From NCBI GenBank assembly GCA_002371025.1, contig DFFQ01000150.1:1-17659 (forward strand): a DNA stretch of 17,659 bases, in the 5' to 3' direction. This DNA comes from Lachnospiraceae bacterium UBA3772. GTDB lineage: Bacteria; Bacillota; Clostridia; Lachnospirales; Lachnospiraceae. Both the position numbers and the translations under genes were made by a program. Positions 1-6,929 of this stretch are shown here, in pieces. The notes under the pieces are model-generated. The model had not been told where the DNA came from and did no database searches. It was given only the letters and a program-made list of their open reading frames with translations. How positions within the stretch are numbered: position 1 is the stretch's first letter; each line of letters starts with the position of its first letter.

Positions 1-19
1 CATCGCTGACAGCTTGTTT

Positions 20-81
20 ATAATAACACCCTAAAACGGATACGTCAACCACTTTTTTGAAATTTTTTTAAAGTTTTTTTT
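20..81 (-). promoter_or_regulatory. Strong sigma-A promoter leaving the window leftward, with phased A-tracts
   Basis: On the minus strand the -35 is TTGACG (43-48) and the -10 is TATTAT (20-25), with a 17-bp spacer. Directly upstream lie three T-tracts on the plus strand (53-58, 63-69, 74-81) whose centres are about 11 bp apart, so the A-tracts are phased with the helix and could act as an UP element or bend the DNA. Such architecture is typical of highly expressed genes, including rRNA and tRNA genes, but the transcribed gene lies beyond position 1 and cannot be named. Confidence 0.75.
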
Positions 82-123
82 CGTTTCTAAAAAGAATGGC
101 TTATTTGCGTCGTTTCAGGGTGT
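26..123. repeat. 13-bp inverted repeat pair around the edge promoter
   Basis: ACACCCTAAAACG (26-38) and CGTTTCAGGGTGT (111-123) are inverted copies with one mismatch. The first arm lies wholly inside the 17-bp spacer of the leftward promoter. The second is 85 bp away centre to centre, about eight helical turns, on the far side of the A-tracts. This arrangement fits a pair of operators, but no regulator can be assigned. I see no convincing terminator for the upstream ectB in 124-165: the only stem there is about 4 bp. Confidence 0.55.
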
Positions 124-165
124 AAAAAAGTTTCTAAGTTCCCGATTTTTTAAGGGATTTGAGTA

Positions 166-1422
166 TTATTTTCCCAGTTCTTCCATAAAACTTTTTTTCA
201 AAATATTAAGACCCTTTATAAGAGTTTCATCGTCAATGATAAGTGGTGGCATAACTTTATCCACTTCATCTCTTCTTCCAGCTCTTTCCATAATAAGCCC
301 GTTGCTAAAAGCACGGACTGATACACGTTTACTAAGGTCACTGTCATGGGTATCAATTCCCCAGATGAATCCAATACCTCTTACTTCAAATCTGTCATCA
401 AGAGGTTTGATCTCATTGTTAAGGAAATCCTCAATGATCTTAGACTTTCTCTTTGTCTCTTCTTCCATATGGTTATCATTAAAAAGTTCTAAGGCAGCAC
501 GAGCAGCAACCATAGCAAGCTGGTTACCTCTGAAAGTTCCATTATGCTCCCCCGGACTCCAGATATCTAATTCTGGTCTGAATAATGTAAGTGCAAATGG
601 GAAACCATATCCACCTACTGATTTTGACAATACAAATATATCCGGCTGAATGCCCGCTCTTTCAAACGAGAAAAATGATCCAGTTCTTCCACAGCCAACC
701 TGTACATCATCAATTATAAGTAAAATGTCATTTTTATCACAGAACTCTCTTACAGCTTTAAGATATTCCACACTGAATACCTGAATACCGCCTTCCGCCT
801 GAACTGTTTCAAGTATAAGAGCAGCTGGCTTTTCAACGCCTGAATGATCATCGTCTACTAAGGTCTGCATATATTTAACTGTATCAAGTCCATCAAACAT
901 ATATGGAGCTGGAATATGTGTAACATTTGTAAGAGGTACGCCTGCTCCCTGTCTTGCTCCTCTTTCTGCTGTAAGAGAGAGTGTTCCTAAGGTCATACCA
1001 TGGAAACATCCCATAAGGCACCAGATTTCAGATCTCTTCTTAACTTTTCTTGCCAGTTTTAATGCAGCTTCAACACCATTAGTTCCAGTTGGACCTGGAA
1101 ACATAATCTTATAATCCATTTTTCTTGGCTTAAGGATACTCTCCTCAAAATATGAAATAAATGCCTCCTTGGCCTCTGTATGCATATCCATGGCATGCAT
1201 AATGCCGTCCTTCTCAATATATTCAATAATCTTTTCTTTGATATATGGATTGTTATGTCCATAATTAAGGGCACCTGCCCCACAGAAAAAATCAATATAT
1301 TCCTTACCGTTTACATCAGTGATCTTAGCTCCCTTTGCTGTAGCAAGCTCCTGATCAAAAATTCTGCAATATGATCTTACTTCAGACTCATACTGCATAA
1401 AGACTTCTTTACCCATTTCCAT
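166..1422 (-). CDS. ectB: Diaminobutyrate--2-oxoglutarate aminotransferase (EctB type)
   Basis: This is a class III, PLP-dependent aminotransferase of 418 residues, a normal length for EctB. Known EctB enzymes interconvert L-aspartate 4-semialdehyde plus glutamate and L-2,4-diaminobutyrate plus 2-oxoglutarate in the cytosol. The family pattern is clear: FPGPTGTNGVEAALKLARK near residue 108, FHGMTLG near 140, the cofactor-contacting DDVQ at 238-241, the Schiff-base lysine K267 in LSKSVGGYG, and GEHNGTFRGN at 291-300, which marks diaminobutyrate transaminases rather than ornithine or GABA enzymes. The start is ATG behind GAAAGGAAAG. It begins 17 nt after the gatD-like gene and has no promoter of its own that I can see, so it is probably the third gene of the murT operon. 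No ectA or ectC lies in the window, so ectoine synthesis is not supported; diaminobutyrate may go to another product. The family call is firm, the pathway is not. Confidence 0.87.
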   Translation of the reverse strand: MEMGKEVFMQYESEVRSYCRIFDQELATAKGAKITDVNGKEYIDFFCGAGALNYGHNNPYIKEKIIEYIEKDGIMHAMDMHTEAKEAFISYFEESILKPRKMDYKIMFPGPTGTNGVEAALKLARKVKKRSEIWCLMGCFHGMTLGTLSLTAERGARQGAGVPLTNVTHIPAPYMFDGLDTVKYMQTLVDDDHSGVEKPAALILETVQAEGGIQVFSVEYLKAVREFCDKNDILLIIDDVQVGCGRTGSFFSFERAGIQPDIFVLSKSVGGYGFPFALTLFRPELDIWSPGEHNGTFRGNQLAMVAARAALELFNDNHMEEETKRKSKIIEDFLNNEIKPLDDRFEVRGIGFIWGIDTHDSDLSKRVSVRAFSNGLIMERAGRRDEVDKVMPPLIIDDETLIKGLNILKKSFMEELGK

Positions 1423-1439
1423 TCTTTCCTTTCACACAA

Positions 1440-2174
1440 TTATTGAAGAAAATTAGTCTTCTCGCTTTCGAACTCTCTAAGTCTTATCTTATATGTTTCA
1501 TCCATTTCTTTTTCAAATTTAAGACGTGGTTCTTCTACTCCCATATCTTTCATATATTTTCTTAAAAGATCCGGATTAAGTATAAACAATGGTCCTATAA
1601 GATATGTGGCTAAAAAGTTATTTTTTCTAAAGCCTTCATACTCTGATTCTTTATTTATTCCACATCCACGAATTGAATGAAATGCATAACATTTCTTATT
1701 GTCGCCATAACTAAAGCTAAATACCGCCTTATGTCCCATAATAGATGAATCAAGTCCATCCATCTTACCTAAATAAAGAGTATTATAGCGCTTCAGCATA
1801 TCTCTTTTTGCAGTAAGTCCGGTTATTCCAAGACCCGATACTGCCTTGTTCTTACCTTCGATCTTTTCACCAAAGATTTCAATGGCATTACCTGTAAAAA
1901 GCATAGGGCACCCTTTATCAATCAGTTCTATGATTCTGTCCTTATATGGCTTCAATTTATTTATAACTATTTCCTGAGTTCTTTCAGACATTGACCCCAT
2001 ATAAATAAAGTCAACATCTCCCTTTACAAATCTTGGTTCATCTGTAAGCGCAGTATGTACCACCTCTACTTCATTTGTAAGAGCTACTGATTCCTCAAGA
2101 TATCTAACATTAAATGTATCTCCATAAAGATTACAAACTTCAGGATATAAATACTCAATAACAATCTTTTTCAT
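1440..2174 (-). CDS. gatD: GatD-like partner of MurT, lacking the amidotransferase catalytic residues
   Basis: The protein (244 residues) has the length and layout of GatD, the CobB/CobQ-type glutamine amidotransferase subunit that supplies ammonia to MurT when the D-glutamate of lipid II is amidated to D-isoglutamine. It opens with a GatD-like LYPEVCNLYGDTFN and ends with a GPLFILNPDLL segment. The catalytic positions are changed. Where the family has the nucleophile motif ending LxICGGYQ, this protein reads MLFTGNAIE (91-99), with Gly95 at the cysteine position. Where the family has TYLHGP, it reads TYLIGP, with Ile193 at the histidine position. Other cysteines (14, 89, 162, 171) do not fall at the elbow. 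Glutamine hydrolysis is therefore unlikely; a structural or regulatory role is an inference. Its ATG overlaps the murT stop codon by one base (TAATG), with the ribosome binding site GGAGGT inside murT, so translational coupling is likely. The family call rests on context and alignment by eye. Confidence 0.78.
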   Translation of the reverse strand: MKKIVIEYLYPEVCNLYGDTFNVRYLEESVALTNEVEVVHTALTDEPRFVKGDVDFIYMGSMSERTQEIVINKLKPYKDRIIELIDKGCPMLFTGNAIEIFGEKIEGKNKAVSGLGITGLTAKRDMLKRYNTLYLGKMDGLDSSIMGHKAVFSFSYGDNKKCYAFHSIRGCGINKESEYEGFRKNNFLATYLIGPLFILNPDLLRKYMKDMGVEEPRLKFEKEMDETYKIRLREFESEKTNFLQ

Positions 2175-3562
2175 TAGTTATTACCTCCATTCCTAAGACT
2201 CTTCTTTAAAAGGTCATTAAGTTTGTCAGTATTGGCCTGTTCATACATATCATATAAAATGTATATAGTTTCACCTTTAGTTTTATTTAATTCCTCAGGG
2301 ATCTTCTCGATTTCTTCATGTGCAATGATCTTTTCTTCTGGTACCCCTGCTAAAAGGAGTCTGAATTTAACATCCATAGCTCTATGTCCACCTACAGCTA
2401 TTTTCTTTATTGATGGATCATTTAAGAATTCAAAATCGCAGTCATAGAACCAGGCAATATTTTCTGATGATTCCAGATTATCATGGAAATCTTCAATAAG
2501 AAGGCAGACTTCCTTCTCTCCCGGCTCATTCTTTACATAATCAAAAACTATGGAGCAGGCAACAGGATTCTGGCCTTTAGCCAGATTATTAACTATATGC
2601 ACTCCATTTACTGTCTCTTTCATATATCTGGACTTTGCGATCTCAAGCTCGCCAAAAGCCTTCTTTATGTCCTTATCCTTAATTCCAATCTCCCTTAAAA
2701 GAGTGATGCAGGCCACTTCGTTATATACATTGAAAACACTATCCGATGCCATATTATATTCAGATACATTTCCATCCTTGGTTTTAATCTGTATTTTTGC
2801 TGCATCCTTATCAACCCTGGTTACAAGATAATCAGCCTCAGGTGACTTATAGCCACAGTTAGGACAATATGCCTTACCAATGTGATGGTAACGCACGAAT
2901 TCATACTTTAATTTTGTATAACAATTAGGACAGATACGAGCATCATTTACAATGTTAACAGATTCTTTTCTATCTGATTCCAAACGGTCAATTCCAAAAA
3001 AGACCTTCTTATTCTTACCTTCAGCTTTCATACGATTACTGATAAGATCATCCGAATTAAGGATAAGCACAGTCTCTTCCGAAAGAGAACTATTGATTAT
3101 ATTAAAAATGAATTCAGAATGGGCATTACGCTTTAATGAATCACGGAATAAATTTGTAACCACAAGATAATTTGGCTTTATATATGGATAGATCCTAAGA
3201 GAACTTCTTTCATCCACTTCAAGAACACAGATCTTATATTTTGGCTTATTAAAGAGAGTTACCCCACTAAGAAATGTAGTAGATATTCCTCCTATAGTAT
3301 TGGAACCAGCTCTGTTACTAAGGACCTTATGTCCTGTTTTTTCAAGAACATCAATTATCATATTACAGGTAGTAGTCTTCCCATTTGTACCTGTAACAGC
3401 GATAATAGTCTCAGGTTTTGCAACCTTATTATAGAATTCTGGATCTATTCTTCTTGCAAGATTTCCCGGAAAATGACTTCCATTAAGATGAAGAGCCTTT
3501 CCAAATATTTTAATTCCCAAACGGGCACATTTCGCCACAAAAAGCGCTATATAAAATCTCAC
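2174..3562 (-). CDS. murT: MurT-type Mur ligase (lipid II isoglutaminyl synthase subunit)
   Basis: This is a Mur-ligase-family protein of 462 residues. In the known MurT/GatD complex, MurT activates the D-glutamate carboxylate of lipid II with ATP and accepts ammonia from GatD. Visible features are the ATP loop TGTNGKTTT (57-65), the EVDE motif near 115-118, TNLFRDSLKR near 136-145 (TNLFRDQLDR in relatives), a four-cysteine zinc-ribbon-like insertion characteristic of MurT (C211, C214, C233, C236), and a C-terminal DUF1727-type domain. In that domain the loop usually read as ADGRDxSWxWDxDFE is here ESSENIAWFYDCDFE (364-378), so the two loop aspartates are Ser365 and Asn368. The start is GTG behind GGAGGAAATTT. 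It is the first gene of the murT-gatD-ectB operon. The family call is firm; whether ammonia from glutamine is the co-substrate is doubtful given the altered partner. Confidence 0.87.
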   Translation of the reverse strand: MRFYIALFVAKCARLGIKIFGKALHLNGSHFPGNLARRIDPEFYNKVAKPETIIAVTGTNGKTTTCNMIIDVLEKTGHKVLSNRAGSNTIGGISTTFLSGVTLFNKPKYKICVLEVDERSSLRIYPYIKPNYLVVTNLFRDSLKRNAHSEFIFNIINSSLSEETVLILNSDDLISNRMKAEGKNKKVFFGIDRLESDRKESVNIVNDARICPNCYTKLKYEFVRYHHIGKAYCPNCGYKSPEADYLVTRVDKDAAKIQIKTKDGNVSEYNMASDSVFNVYNEVACITLLREIGIKDKDIKKAFGELEIAKSRYMKETVNGVHIVNNLAKGQNPVACSIVFDYVKNEPGEKEVCLLIEDFHDNLESSENIAWFYDCDFEFLNDPSIKKIAVGGHRAMDVKFRLLLAGVPEEKIIAHEEIEKIPEELNKTKGETIYILYDMYEQANTDKLNDLLKKSLRNGGNN

Positions 3563-3601
3563 TTTTAAATTTCCTCCATTTAAATATAGGTAACCGAAAA
3601 G

Positions 3602-3630
3602 ATTTTACTCTCTTAGTATCATTTCGTCAA
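3602..3630 (-). promoter_or_regulatory. Promoter of the murT-gatD-ectB operon
   Basis: On the minus strand, TTGACG (3625-3630) is followed after 17 bp by TAAAAT (3602-3607), about 40 bp before the murT GTG. It lies between the cvpA-like stop and murT. No T-run terminator separates the two, so read-through from the upstream trio remains possible. Confidence 0.7.
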
Positions 3631-3652
3631 CAAAGCATGCTTCATAGCGGTC

Positions 3653-4429
3653 CTACTTAAAGATCACGTCTGTCACATTTGTAAAAATATGCATGAGCAT
3701 ATTTTTATTATTGATAAAGGTTAGAATCTGGCTTCCTTCAACAGCCTTATCAAACTCATTTCCCATAATTAAAGATGCAGCCGCCATAACTAACCAGGAT
3801 ATCAACACTCCAAATACGATACCTGCCGCAAATCCACCCAGCTTATCTACAAATTTTACAAGTACAATAGATCCAAATATAGAATTCAGTACTGCAGTTA
3901 AAATAATGAGAAGGATTCTTATAACCACAAATGTAACAATGCAGGCAATGACATTTACCCCCATATATGCCACGTTTCTTGCAATGTAACGATAAATATT
4001 ATCTACACCCATTTTTTCATAGGTTTCGTTATTATCATTTGCAATAAGTGCATTGGACATAAACTGAGGAATGTTTATCTGTTTGATCAGACTTACCTTT
4101 TCACTTTTGTCAATACTTTTATTCATATACTCTTTTGTATACGTGTCGAGAATGCCTGAATCAATTTCTTCTCCCGCAAGCTTCCTATATTCATCTCTAA
4201 TCCCTTTTTCTACATTCTCTTCAAATTTTTTATAGATTTTTTCTTCAATAGAATCATCTATCTTTGTATTTTCAATAAGAAACTGACTCGTATAGGGTGT
4301 TAATAAATAACAAAGAACAAGGGCTATAACCGTAGCAAGCGTTCCTATCACCGCACGGAAAAGCCCTCTCTTTAGACCTATAAGAGCAGAAATAATTATC
4401 ACTAAAAGTACGATAATTGTAAGTGCCAT
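3653..4429 (-). CDS. CvpA-family membrane protein
   Basis: This 258-residue protein resembles the CvpA (colicin V production) family of polytopic inner-membrane proteins, whose precise role in Gram-positives is unsettled. The opening hydrophobic helix (1-18) followed by GLKRGLFRAVIG and a second helix (28-45) is the typical CvpA start. Two further hydrophobic stretches lie at about 153-181 and 199-222; the DKLGGFAAGIVFGVLISW segment (195-212) is the family's second conserved block. A charged loop of about 95 residues (55-150) sits between helices 2 and 3, which makes it longer than enterobacterial CvpA. The ATG follows AAAGGAG at good spacing. It starts 15 nt after the DUF5711-like gene and is the last gene of the trio. 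Confidence 0.75.
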   Translation of the reverse strand: MALTIIVLLVIIISALIGLKRGLFRAVIGTLATVIALVLCYLLTPYTSQFLIENTKIDDSIEEKIYKKFEENVEKGIRDEYRKLAGEEIDSGILDTYTKEYMNKSIDKSEKVSLIKQINIPQFMSNALIANDNNETYEKMGVDNIYRYIARNVAYMGVNVIACIVTFVVIRILLIILTAVLNSIFGSIVLVKFVDKLGGFAAGIVFGVLISWLVMAAASLIMGNEFDKAVEGSQILTFINNKNMLMHIFTNVTDVIFK

Positions 4430-4444
4430 ATAAATCTCCTTTAA

Positions 4445-5686
4445 TCAGTGTCCATCATACGCAGTAAGCTTGATGGTCTCTGTTTTATCTTCAAATGTTA
4501 CTATATATTCATCACTCTTTGATGCAGGTATCATATTCATAACCTGAGAATCAAAAGAATATCTGAATTTAGTACGTCCCTTAGTAGTTACTATGAGGCA
4601 TTGATTGCCTCCGGTAAAAATAATCTCATCTTCAGCAGCATAAATCTGCTTATAGTTTAGATCAAACGGAAATTCAAATTTCTCTTTTCCATTCAGATCA
4701 TATAATTTCATGGTATAATATGCAGCCGATGTAGCTGTGGCTGTATCATTTCTTTCAACTGTTCCCACATATTTCTCCGAATAAAATATACTCTGTATCT
4801 CATTATCATACTTTATTCTGGCTCTCTCTGAAGGTTTTTCTTTCATATCATAAATGATGATTTCCTTATCAGAAAATGCAGCAACTATGTCATTTGTAAG
4901 GAATTCAACCTTTGGTATCATTTCTGATTCAAATGTAAATCCTCCTACCATTCTATCTGCATTTGCATTCTGTCCAACTTCGCCAAAATTATATGCAGTA
5001 AGTTTGATATTGGTATTTATACCATTCATATAAAAATAACTGGAGAAAAGCTTTTGTCCATCATGTGAAATACTGATATCAATAGGATAACCACTCTTAT
5101 TGATGGATGTCTGCATCTCATAAATAGGCTGCCCCACTGAGCTGTACATATTGACATAATTTGTCTCACTACTTTCAAGAACACAGGTAAATGCTCCCTG
5201 CTTTGCCACATCAATATCTACAACTGTATATGGCATGGTAACTTCACTTACAAGTCCATCAAGGTTAAACACATACACATTATTGCCACCCTTATCTGCA
5301 ACAACTGCATAATTCCCTCTTTGAGAAGCAATAGGATTTTTAGTATTTATACCGGCTGTCCATACATTGTTACCATTAGAATCAATATAGGATACTCCAT
5401 CCTGTGAGTATTTTAATAGATTATCTCCAAATTGTATAAATTTAGAATTAGTATCAAATACCACCTCAGTAGAATGTACTACCTTATATCCGCGGAATCT
5501 TCGGAGTCTTGTATATACATAGAAGCATGCTCCAAATAGTACCACCGCTGTAACAAGAACCATCAACAGTTTAGCTTTTAATCTGCTGCTTTGTCCTAAT
5601 CTTTTACTATTCTCGGCTGCCATCTCCTGCGATCCGCCAATATTTATTACATTGTCATATCCTGTATCATTCTTTCTAAATGCCAT
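4445..5686 (-). CDS. DUF5711-type membrane-anchored beta-propeller-like protein
   Basis: The product (413 residues) has a cytoplasmic N-terminus of about 37 residues, one transmembrane helix (about 38-58, LLMVLVTAVVLFGACFYVY), basic residues after it (RLRRFRGYK), and a long extracytoplasmic region of repeating beta-strand character. Recurring short blocks such as GVSYIDSNGNNVWTAG, NVYVFNLDG and MKLYDLNGKEKFEF resemble the blades of a WD40/PQQ-like propeller. It matches my memory of the DUF5711 proteins of Lachnospiraceae, which have no assigned function. The ribosome binding site is weak (GGAAGG about 12 nt upstream). The gene starts 18 nt after the coiled-coil membrane gene and ends 15 nt before cvpA, so the three are probably cotranscribed. 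A role in envelope sensing or assembly is an inference only. Confidence 0.7.
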   Translation of the reverse strand: MAFRKNDTGYDNVINIGGSQEMAAENSKRLGQSSRLKAKLLMVLVTAVVLFGACFYVYTRLRRFRGYKVVHSTEVVFDTNSKFIQFGDNLLKYSQDGVSYIDSNGNNVWTAGINTKNPIASQRGNYAVVADKGGNNVYVFNLDGLVSEVTMPYTVVDIDVAKQGAFTCVLESSETNYVNMYSSVGQPIYEMQTSINKSGYPIDISISHDGQKLFSSYFYMNGINTNIKLTAYNFGEVGQNANADRMVGGFTFESEMIPKVEFLTNDIVAAFSDKEIIIYDMKEKPSERARIKYDNEIQSIFYSEKYVGTVERNDTATATSAAYYTMKLYDLNGKEKFEFPFDLNYKQIYAAEDEIIFTGGNQCLIVTTKGRTKFRYSFDSQVMNMIPASKSDEYIVTFEDKTETIKLTAYDGH

Positions 5687-5704
5687 ATTTACTTAAGCCT
5701 TCCC

Positions 5705-6832
5705 TCAATCTTTAGGAGTCGGATTCTTATAATAAGCTATGGCATCTGACACAGTATCCGCTGCACCATCCGCCATGATCTGTATAAGATCATTAAGCCT
5801 GTCCTGAGTACAGAACTCTTCTCCTATATATGAAGCATAATTATTTGAGATGAAAAGACATTTTTCTTTATATGCCTTCTCTGTATCTGAAAGCTCTGCT
5901 GTAAGGCTCTCCTTATTGTTAAGGATTTCATCTAACGCTGGCTTTCTTCTGTTATTTATCTCATTCATTATATCGTTTTTTACGCATTCGTCAAAATTTT
6001 TTAAAGCATCTCTCTTCTCATCACTGATATTTTCTGCTTCTTTATTAAGCTCCCTTATTCTGTCATCAAAATCTGACAGTTCATAGAAACTTTCATCTTT
6101 ATCCTTTAATATTCTCTTCCTTATAGCCTTGATCTTATTGTCATTAAAAGCTATCTCATTTCTTATTTCTCTTCCTTCTTTTATCTCTTCAAGATATTTA
6201 ACCTTGGTGCCAATATAAATGAAGAAATATATAAGAATAAGAACTATCACTACTCCAGCTAAAACAATAACTGATATTATATCTCTCTTTTTCTCATTCA
6301 TTCCAGCAAAGGCGGTAATTCTAAGCAGCCAGGTAAGTACAGTTGGAAAACAAAGATAAATGAGAATAAATGAACCTACCATCTTTAAAAGATCAAGAAA
6401 TCCCTTAGGCATAAACATAAAATAATAAAATTTTGTCCTGCAGAATAAAGGAACCTTGTTTTCTTTAAATAACTTCTTTATCTGCTTTTCTTTATGTCTG
6501 TTATCCAGTCTTAATTCTTTAGTCTCTTCTTTGATTCGTTCATTAACCTGAGCACTTTTTCCTTTATCTCTTGCAGCTTCAGCCTTTTTAACTTTAGCCT
6601 GATTTTCATTAATATGTCTGTTATATTCACTGCTTAATTCCAGGCGTCTCTTCTTAATAGTTGAATCAATCTCATCTCTTATGGACTTTTCCTCATCAGC
6701 AGCTGACTTTTTAGCCTTCTTTAATTCGTCTTTTATAGTCTGCAGTCTCTGATTAAGAGTATCTCTTTCAACCACAGCCTCCCTTACTTTAACAAGAAAG
6801 TCCCCATCTTCCCTGAATACATTTTCCGCCAT
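5705..6832 (-). CDS. Coiled-coil membrane protein of unknown function
   Basis: I do not recognise a family for this 375-residue protein. Residues 12-122 are highly charged and heptad-like (ERDTLNQRLQTIKDELKKAK and onward), which predicts a long coiled coil. Two hydrophobic helices follow at about 150-173 and 184-207. A second charged, coiled-coil-like region spans about 212-325, and a short polar tail ends in PTPKD. With two helices both coiled coils would face the same side, probably the cytoplasm. The ATG follows AAGGAG at good spacing. It is the first gene of the trio with the DUF5711-like and cvpA-like genes. A possible promoter is TTGGCA (6892-6897) with TATAAA (6871-6876); its 15-bp spacer is short and it overlaps the leuA terminator. 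Confidence 0.75.
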   Translation of the reverse strand: MAENVFREDGDFLVKVREAVVERDTLNQRLQTIKDELKKAKKSAADEEKSIRDEIDSTIKKRRLELSSEYNRHINENQAKVKKAEAARDKGKSAQVNERIKEETKELRLDNRHKEKQIKKLFKENKVPLFCRTKFYYFMFMPKGFLDLLKMVGSFILIYLCFPTVLTWLLRITAFAGMNEKKRDIISVIVLAGVVIVLILIYFFIYIGTKVKYLEEIKEGREIRNEIAFNDNKIKAIRKRILKDKDESFYELSDFDDRIRELNKEAENISDEKRDALKNFDECVKNDIMNEINNRRKPALDEILNNKESLTAELSDTEKAYKEKCLFISNNYASYIGEEFCTQDRLNDLIQIMADGAADTVSDAIAYYKNPTPKD

Positions 6833-6872
6833 TACTAGTTCTCCTTAGCCAGTATTTCAGCATTCCTTTGTT

Positions 6873-6907
6873 TATAAAAAATAAAGGCCTGTGCCAAGGC
6901 ACAGGCC
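6873..6907 (-). terminator. Rho-independent terminator of leuA
   Basis: A 10-bp perfect stem, GGCCTGTGCC and GGCACAGGCC with a 2-base loop (6886-6907), is followed on the minus strand by TTTATTTTTT. It begins 22 nt after the leuA stop codon and separates leuA from the membrane protein trio. Confidence 0.92.
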
Positions 6908-6929
6908 AAACACAAATTCTATTTTACCG

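Noticed and set aside
124..165. Terminator of the murT-gatD-ectB operon (TCCC and GGGA around an A-rich loop).
   Set aside because: The stem is only about 4 bp with a long loop, and the T-run is displaced.
236..649. Plus-strand frame of 137 codons opposite ectB.
   Set aside because: It is a shadow of the aminotransferase gene, without a start site or recognisable composition.
166..1422. Ectoine biosynthesis cluster.
   Set aside because: Only the aminotransferase is present; its upstream neighbours are wall genes, and ectA and ectC are not in the window.
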